In this document: positions 60,103 to 64,000 of the stretch, piece after piece
Layout: every line of letters starts with the position of its first letter
Position numbering within the stretch: position 1 is the stretch's first letter
DNA from: Candidatus Epilinea brevis
GTDB taxonomy: Bacteria; Chloroflexota; Anaerolineae; Epilineales; Epilineaceae
Direction: 5' to 3'
DNA: 64,000 bases
Assembly (NCBI GenBank): GCA_016710785.1
Contig: JADJUE010000009.1
Location: 248,001-312,000, forward strand
The notes under the pieces: model-generated
What the model was told of the DNA's origin: nothing
Databases searched by the model: none
The model's input: only the letters and a program-made list of their open reading frames with translations
Program-made: the position numbers and the translations under genes

Positions 60103-60612
60103 ATGAACATGGAGACTGTCGAACCCAATGAGCTGATCGAGGCCGACCCGCTCGCGCCCATCCACGAGCCCCAGGTCTGGCGCGACGATGGTTGGACGGC
60201 CCGCGTGGTACGCAACGAGGATGACGAGGGCTGGGCCGTGGAGATGTACCTAGGCGACGAGGGCGAGCCGGCGCTGGTCGGGCCCTGGACCATGGGGCGC
60301 GACAAGAAGAACCCCAAGCCCCTCGACGGCAACGCCTTCCATGTGCTGGTCAAGACCGCTTCCGAGGTGCTGCGGCGGCACGAACAGCAGTTGCAGGCGC
60401 AGCTGCACAAGAGCATCGTGATCACGGCGGGCGGCCAGCGGATCAAGGTGACCCTGGACATCGTTCCCGACGAGGACGATCCCTCGGCCAGGCTGTCGGC
60501 ACACGACGCCGCCGGCGAGCTGCTCGCCGAGATCGGCGTGCCGCCGAGCTTCAAGCTCAACGCCTCCAGCGCTGAGGCCTGGGTCGAGAGCGGGTACAGC
60601 GAGCGACGCTGA
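60103..60612 (+). CDS. Conserved-looking hypothetical protein
   Basis: 169 residues, acidic, soluble. N-terminal half has WTARVVRNEDDEGWAVEMYL and GPWTMGRDKKNPKPLDGNAF; then a helix (FHVLVKTASEVLRRHEQQL) and a C-terminal beta part (VTLDIVPDEDD). No family recognised. Coding is supported by the well-placed promoter, codon usage like neighbours, and the absence of alternative frames. Possibly cytoplasmic. Confidence 0.75.
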   Translation: MNMETVEPNELIEADPLAPIHEPQVWRDDGWTARVVRNEDDEGWAVEMYLGDEGEPALVGPWTMGRDKKNPKPLDGNAFHVLVKTASEVLRRHEQQLQAQLHKSIVITAGGQRIKVTLDIVPDEDDPSARLSAHDAAGELLAEIGVPPSFKLNASSAEAWVESGYSERR

Positions 60613-61114
60613 GCTGCGACCACCTGCAAGGAAGCGCTTGACTCTCCTCCCTGCGGGAGGAGACGCCTGCTCCTCCCCCCAGCGGGGGGAGGTCGGGAGG
60701 GGGGCCGCCGTCAGCCCCGCCACCGACAGGGCTGCCGGGCCATCTCTTCATCAATCTTCGCAGCCCACTTTGAACACATAGATTCCTGCCACCAATCCGA
60801 CGTTCTTGGCCCCTATGTGAAGGGCCATGGCTCCAGGCGTCTGCGACGGCCGCGGCGGCCCCCCTCCCGACCTCCCCCCGCTGGGGGGAGGAGCAGGCGT
60901 CTCCTCCCGCAGGGAGGAGTTGGACCTGAACCCCGGATCACCCGCCAGAGCATGGGAGTGGGATCCATGACATAGCGGAGCAAAGTCCGCTTTGGTGTAG
61001 CGCCAGGATCACCGTCCCGCAGATAGTATGAGAAGGCCAGCCTCCCGAAGGCGCGGTATCCTGGGGATCCGCACCATTCAAACGGGCTCGAAGCCCACAG
61101 AAGGAGGCTGGCAG
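60613..61114. other. Intergenic accessory region before IS110 remnant
   Basis: 502 bp without a credible gene. It contains the long inverted repeat (60644-60919) and the putative left end of the IS110 remnant (about 60920-61114). In the latter, GCCAGCCTCC (61035-61044) pairs with GGAGGCTGGC (61103-61112). IS110 elements carry a bridge RNA upstream of the transposase, so this part could be a decayed one. Confidence 0.5.
60644..60919. repeat. Perfect 67-bp inverted repeat with nested hairpins
   Basis: Arms 60644-60710 and 60853-60919 are exact reverse complements, separated by 142 bp. Each arm holds two smaller palindromes: CTCCTCCC/GGGAGGAG around TGC, and CTCCCCCC/GGGGGGAG around AGC. The 142-bp interior shows no gene. 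It could be a MITE-like element or two facing copies of an intergenic palindromic repeat. Confidence 0.88.
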
Positions 61115-62150
61115 ATGGATCGTAGCACGAAGCAGGTCGATGTCACGACGGGTTGGATCTCGGAGACCGGCGAAGCCAGGCGGCGGGCAGGTGGGGTGTT
61201 GATCGAGGGGGAGGTGGCGACAACGAAGGAGGGAATGGCTGGGTGGGCAGGGGGATGCGGATCGTCATGGAGGTGGGCACGCACTCGCCGTGGGTGAGTC
61301 GCTTGTTCAAGGGGTTCGAGGTCATCGTGGCCAATCGGCAAGTGCGACTGATCGGGCGAGCCAGCGGAAGACCGATCGCGATGCGAGATGCTGGCGGGCT
61401 GGGCCGACTGGACCAGCCCTCTGGCGCGGTACAGCACCAGGCGGGAAGGCAGCACCGGGCCATGATGCAAGCGGCGATGGATTGGTGCGCTGCAGAACCT
61501 TGCTGATCAACCAGGTCCGCGGATTGACCAAGGCGGGGGGGCCTGCCGCCAAGTGCGGCGCCTGGGCGACAAGCCTTTCTCGGAGTAGATACCTTGCTGA
61601 GCACGATCGAGCAGCTCAGCAGCGACATCCGGCCATGGACAAGCAAGTCAAGGAACTGATCGAAAGCACGTATCCAGAGGCAGCACATGCGCAGGTGTCG
61701 GGCGGGACCGATCACGTCGTTGTGGTACATCCTGACCTTGGAGGATCCCAGCCGTTTCGCCAGGGCGTGGTGGGCGCCTATCTGGGTCTGTGCCCAGGGC
61801 AGCGAAGCTGGGTGAGCAGCGACCGCAGTTGGGGACAGCAAGGCTGGCGACGAGACCCTGCGACGCTATCTGGTGCAAGCTGCCCACTGTGTTTGGGGCA
61901 CTGGGTCCGGACAGCGACCTGAGGCGCTTTGGCCAGGGGATCAGTTCCCGTGGAGGAAGCACGGCAGGGGCCGGTCGCGGTCGCCGGAAGCTCGCTTGCT
62001 GCTGCACCCTGGGTCTCGGGTGAGACCTATGTCCCCTTGAGGAACGCCGACTTGACCTGTCGCAGCCGGAAACAGCTTGAGGCAAGGCGCGCCGCTGATG
62101 CCACGCCCTGCCCTTGGGCGACGGGAGACCAAGATGCCGAGTCACGGTGA
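61115..62150 (+). pseudogene. Decayed IS110-family transposase
   Basis: Transposase-like segments occur in order but in different frames. From ATG 61115: VATTKEGMAGW. In the next frame: VMEVGTHSPWVSRLFKGFEVIVANRQVRLI, which matches the IS110 core EVGTHSPWVSRLL...VANP. In the third frame: ALVRCRTLLINQVRGLTK-like, ELIESTYPEA, RQGVVGAYLGLCPGQR. Then GPDSDLRRFGQGISSRGG and finally GETYVPLRNA. At least three frameshifts and lost stretches (including the DEDD catalytic part) make it inactive. Good RBS AAGGAGG remains at the start. Confidence 0.88.
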
Positions 62151-62283
62151 CTGCGAGATGTCCCTAGGCTCATGAAGCCGCCCCAGAATGGCAGCACCGC
62201 TCGATTCAGACACATCACGGAGCCACGACTCCCATCAAGAGTGCGGAAGCAGGTGGCCCCCATCACGGGCGGTGCACATGTGG

Positions 62284-62376
62284 ACAGCCAAAGGCAGGCG
62301 CCCACAGCCCCGGCTAGGCGCGGTTGGCCCCGCCCAGGGCCAGACGCATGCACACAGCCAGAGGCTGGCGCCCACA
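62284..62376 (+). repeat. Pair of 23-bp direct repeats
   Basis: Units at 62284-62306 and 62354-62376 are identical at 21 of 23 positions (core GGCGCCCACA), 70 bp apart. They lie downstream of the IS110 remnant. Origin unknown. Confidence 0.6.
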
Positions 62377-62497
62377 TGCCGGCAACGTCGATCTCCCACA
62401 ACGCACCCTGGTGGACCAGCACCATGACCGGACAGCAAGTGGATATCGTGGGACGTCAAGCCGTCCCGCTGAAGGACTTGACTGGCCTTCTCATAGA

Positions 62498-62666
62498 AGG
62501 GACATCCCGATTGACGAGCCCGGGGCTGTTGTGTCCCCGGGTGGTCGAGGCGGCGCGCTTTCGTTGGGAGACTCTCGACCGTCCCGCCATTCTCAAAAGG
62601 TTTGCCAACAGTATCATTCATTCCTGGAGCGTGCGACGAGCGCTCCGGCAGACTGACGAATGGACT
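62498..62666 (+). repeat. Dispersed repeat, copy B, with hairpin
   Basis: Second copy of the element at 4893-5059, same orientation, about 57.6 kb away. The hairpin (62518-62525 with 62535-62542) keeps its 8-bp stem although the flanks differ. The 30-bp block at 62598-62627 has 29 identities with copy A. Confidence 0.8.
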
Positions 62667-62704
62667 AGCGGTCGCCCACAGCCCGGCGACCGACGCGCTC
62701 CTAC

Positions 62705-63556
62705 CTACCCCTCCAGTTCCGCCAGACGTCCCCGCGCCCGCACGCCGCCCGGCGGCAGCCGGTCATCCCAGCCCTCAGGGCAGCGCGCCGGCGCGACCTC
62801 CGCCAGCGGCGCCAAGACGAAGCGCCGCTCGGCCAGACGCGGATGGGGAACGGTGATGCCCGGGCCCTGGATGCTCAGGTCGTCATAAAACAGCAGGTCC
62901 AGGTCCAGGGTGCGCGGCGCATCGCGCTCAATGCGCCGCCGTCCGGCCTGGGCCTCGATCTCGTGCAAGCGGCGCAGGAAGGCGAAGGGCTCCAGCACGG
63001 TTTCCACCATCGCCACCATGTTGAAGTAGGGTCCCTGGCCGGCGGGGCCGCCGACCGGATCGGTCTCGAAGACCTGGCTCTGGCGTTTGACCCCGCCCAG
63101 GCGCCGCAGCGCCAGGCGCAGCTGCGCGGCGCGGTCGCCCAGGTTGCTGCCCAGAGCCACGATGGCCTCGTGCGCTGCCGGCGACTCGGGCGCCGCCTCG
63201 CCCTGCCAGCGGCGGATGCGCACTGCGGTGGAGGCAAGGTCCTCGGCCAGGGCGGGCCGCAGCTTGGCCAGGGCCACCTCGACCGCCGCCACGCGGTCGA
63301 AGCCCAGGGCTACGGCCGCGAGCCGTTCGGCCAGGCGCTCGAGAAGCACGTCACGCGCGACGCGGGCTGCGTCCGCCACCCGCTCGCTGACCGCGGCGTA
63401 GTCGACCGTGGCGGCCAGCGAATCCGTGCGTCCGGCCTGGCGCAGGTCGACGGTCAGCGAAAGGTCGATCAGCACCGGCTGCGCCGCCTCGCGCTCATGC
63501 GGCAGCGCGCCGACGATGGTCATGACCCTGAGGCCCTTGATCTCGATCTGGTCCAT
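62705..63556 (-). CDS. folBK: Bifunctional dihydroneopterin aldolase / HPPK (FolB-FolK)
   Basis: 283 residues, two consecutive folate-pathway enzymes. FolB at about 1-118 (IEIKGLRVMTIVGALPHEREAAQPV; DYAAV; LLERLAERLA). FolK at about 125-283 (IVALGSNLGDR; FETDPVGGPAGQGPYFN; RTLDLDLLFYDD; PHPRLAERRFVLAPL). The product, dihydropterin pyrophosphate, is the substrate of FolP at 17.3 kb. ATG at 63556 is 6 nt after TACAAT; upstream in-frame sequence is not FolB-like. Confidence 0.95.
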   Translation of the reverse strand: MDQIEIKGLRVMTIVGALPHEREAAQPVLIDLSLTVDLRQAGRTDSLAATVDYAAVSERVADAARVARDVLLERLAERLAAVALGFDRVAAVEVALAKLRPALAEDLASTAVRIRRWQGEAAPESPAAHEAIVALGSNLGDRAAQLRLALRRLGGVKRQSQVFETDPVGGPAGQGPYFNMVAMVETVLEPFAFLRRLHEIEAQAGRRRIERDAPRTLDLDLLFYDDLSIQGPGITVPHPRLAERRFVLAPLAEVAPARCPEGWDDRLPPGGVRARGRLAELEG

Positions 63557-63562
63557 GGGTGG

Positions 63563-63568
63563 ATTGTA
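63563..63568 (-). promoter_or_regulatory. -10 box for leaderless folBK transcript
   Basis: Minus-strand TACAAT ends exactly 6 nt before the folBK ATG. No SD in the gap, and the -35 region is poor. Confidence 0.5.
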
Positions 63569-63591
63569 CCCTGTGCCGGTCGCGGACGGCC

Positions 63592-64000
63592 TCAGTCCAA
63601 CGATGACCTGGATCCTGAGGCTCCATTGCCGCGCAGCGCCCTCCACAGCTCGCGCCAGAGCACCTCGCCATCGACGCTCGGCAGCGGCACCAGGCTGCCG
63701 AGTCCGAAGGCGAGGTTGACGCCGGCGATGCGGGTCAGGGTTGGATGCGATCCGCCGCCGATAACCTGCAGCAGCGCGAACAGCAGGCCGGCGGCGAGCA
63801 GGTTGGCCAAGGGGCCGCCGGCGGCCCGGGCGACATGCGTGCGGCCCCGGACGCCGCTCTGGTCGCCTCGATAGATGTTGGCGTCGCGGGTGGCGGTGAA
63901 GAGCAGCTCGTCCATGGGGCTGCCGGCCAGGGTGCCGCTGACGATGTGGCCCAGCCCATGCAAGAGGTTGGCCAGCAGTCCGGCGATGGTGAAGGCCAGC
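63592..64000 (-). CDS. M50-like membrane protein, N-terminus beyond window
   Basis: 136 C-terminal residues. Layout as in site-2 protease relatives: LLHGLGHIVSG at the zinc-site position, GGPLANLLAAGLLFALL, then LGSLVPLPSVDGEVLW, equivalent to the NPLPxxDG motif. The catalytic Glu of HExxH is replaced by Gly (HGLGH), so it may be a non-proteolytic homologue. The reading frame stays open to the right edge. Lies 35 bp downstream of the folBK start, on the same strand. Confidence 0.72.
   Translation of the reverse strand, partial: LAFTIAGLLANLLHGLGHIVSGTLAGSPMDELLFTATRDANIYRGDQSGVRGRTHVARAAGGPLANLLAAGLLFALLQVIGGGSHPTLTRIAGVNLAFGLGSLVPLPSVDGEVLWRELWRALRGNGASGSRSSLD

Larger units (their letters stand above)
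62151..62704. other. Intergenic region after IS110 remnant
   Basis: 554 bp without a supported gene. It holds a pair of 23-bp direct repeats and copy B of the dispersed repeat, listed separately. Short frames reading through these repeats are not convincing. The right end of the IS is not identifiable. Confidence 0.55.

Overview
The window looks like chromosomal DNA of an uncultured, high-GC Chloroflexota bacterium (Anaerolineae/Ardenticatenia-like). This is inferred from three things: exported proteins with long Pro/Thr linkers followed by a short 'aromatic-x-Pro-hydrophobic' segment, an FHA-FHA-FtsW/RodA-PBP cluster, and secreted VWA and FG-GAP proteins. No rRNA or tRNA gene and no CRISPR array was found, so the assignment rests on protein style only.

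Layout. 0-5 kb: signal peptidase I (cut by the left edge), a zinc-ribbon membrane protein, then fhaA-fhaB-ftsW/rodA-pbpA joined by start/stop overlaps (cell-wall growth). 5-13 kb: nucleotidyltransferase-fold protein, a stand-alone rpsD with a strong terminator, der, mgtE, a cohesin/lamin-tail secreted protein, an FKBP lipoprotein and fumarylacetoacetase. 13-18 kb: purF, a GT4 glycosyltransferase, rpiA, a zincin and folP. 18-34 kb: a catabolic neighbourhood holding RidA, acyl-CoA dehydrogenase, a benzoate-CoA-ligase-like enzyme, enoyl-CoA hydratase, SDR, an old-yellow-enzyme/FN3 fusion, a heme-dioxygenase-family protein and a KynB-like cyclase; it is interrupted by a 1570-residue two-VWA surface protein and a YgjP-like metallopeptidase. 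34-43 kb: divergent YchF-like GTPase, secreted Pro/Thr-tailed protein, cytochrome c, uvrB, FG-GAP protein, small membrane protein, NYN nuclease. 43-50 kb: speB-deoxyhypusine synthase-like-miaB, then three lipoproteins (one a rhodanese). 50-60 kb: uvrA with an apparent one-base frameshift, a DsbD-type transporter, a DnaQ-like exonuclease fused to a WYL domain, a polytopic glycosyltransferase, and a VWA surface protein. 60-62.7 kb: an accessory patch with a perfect 67-bp inverted repeat, a decayed IS110-family transposase, and the second copy of a 167-bp dispersed repeat whose first copy lies at 4.9 kb. 62.7-64 kb: a FolB-FolK fusion and a partial M50-like membrane protein.

Most genes are ordinary housekeeping genes. 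The observations most worth checking are: a repeated leaderless-promoter signature (-10 box exactly 6 nt before the start codon at five genes), the dispersed hairpin repeat, the long inverted repeat, the DnaQ-WYL and OYE-FN3 fusions, the polyamine/deoxyhypusine-synthase-like neighbourhood, and the shared motif after Pro/Thr linkers in exported proteins. I did not find a clearly new multi-gene system. All calls are from reading the sequence; no database search was run.
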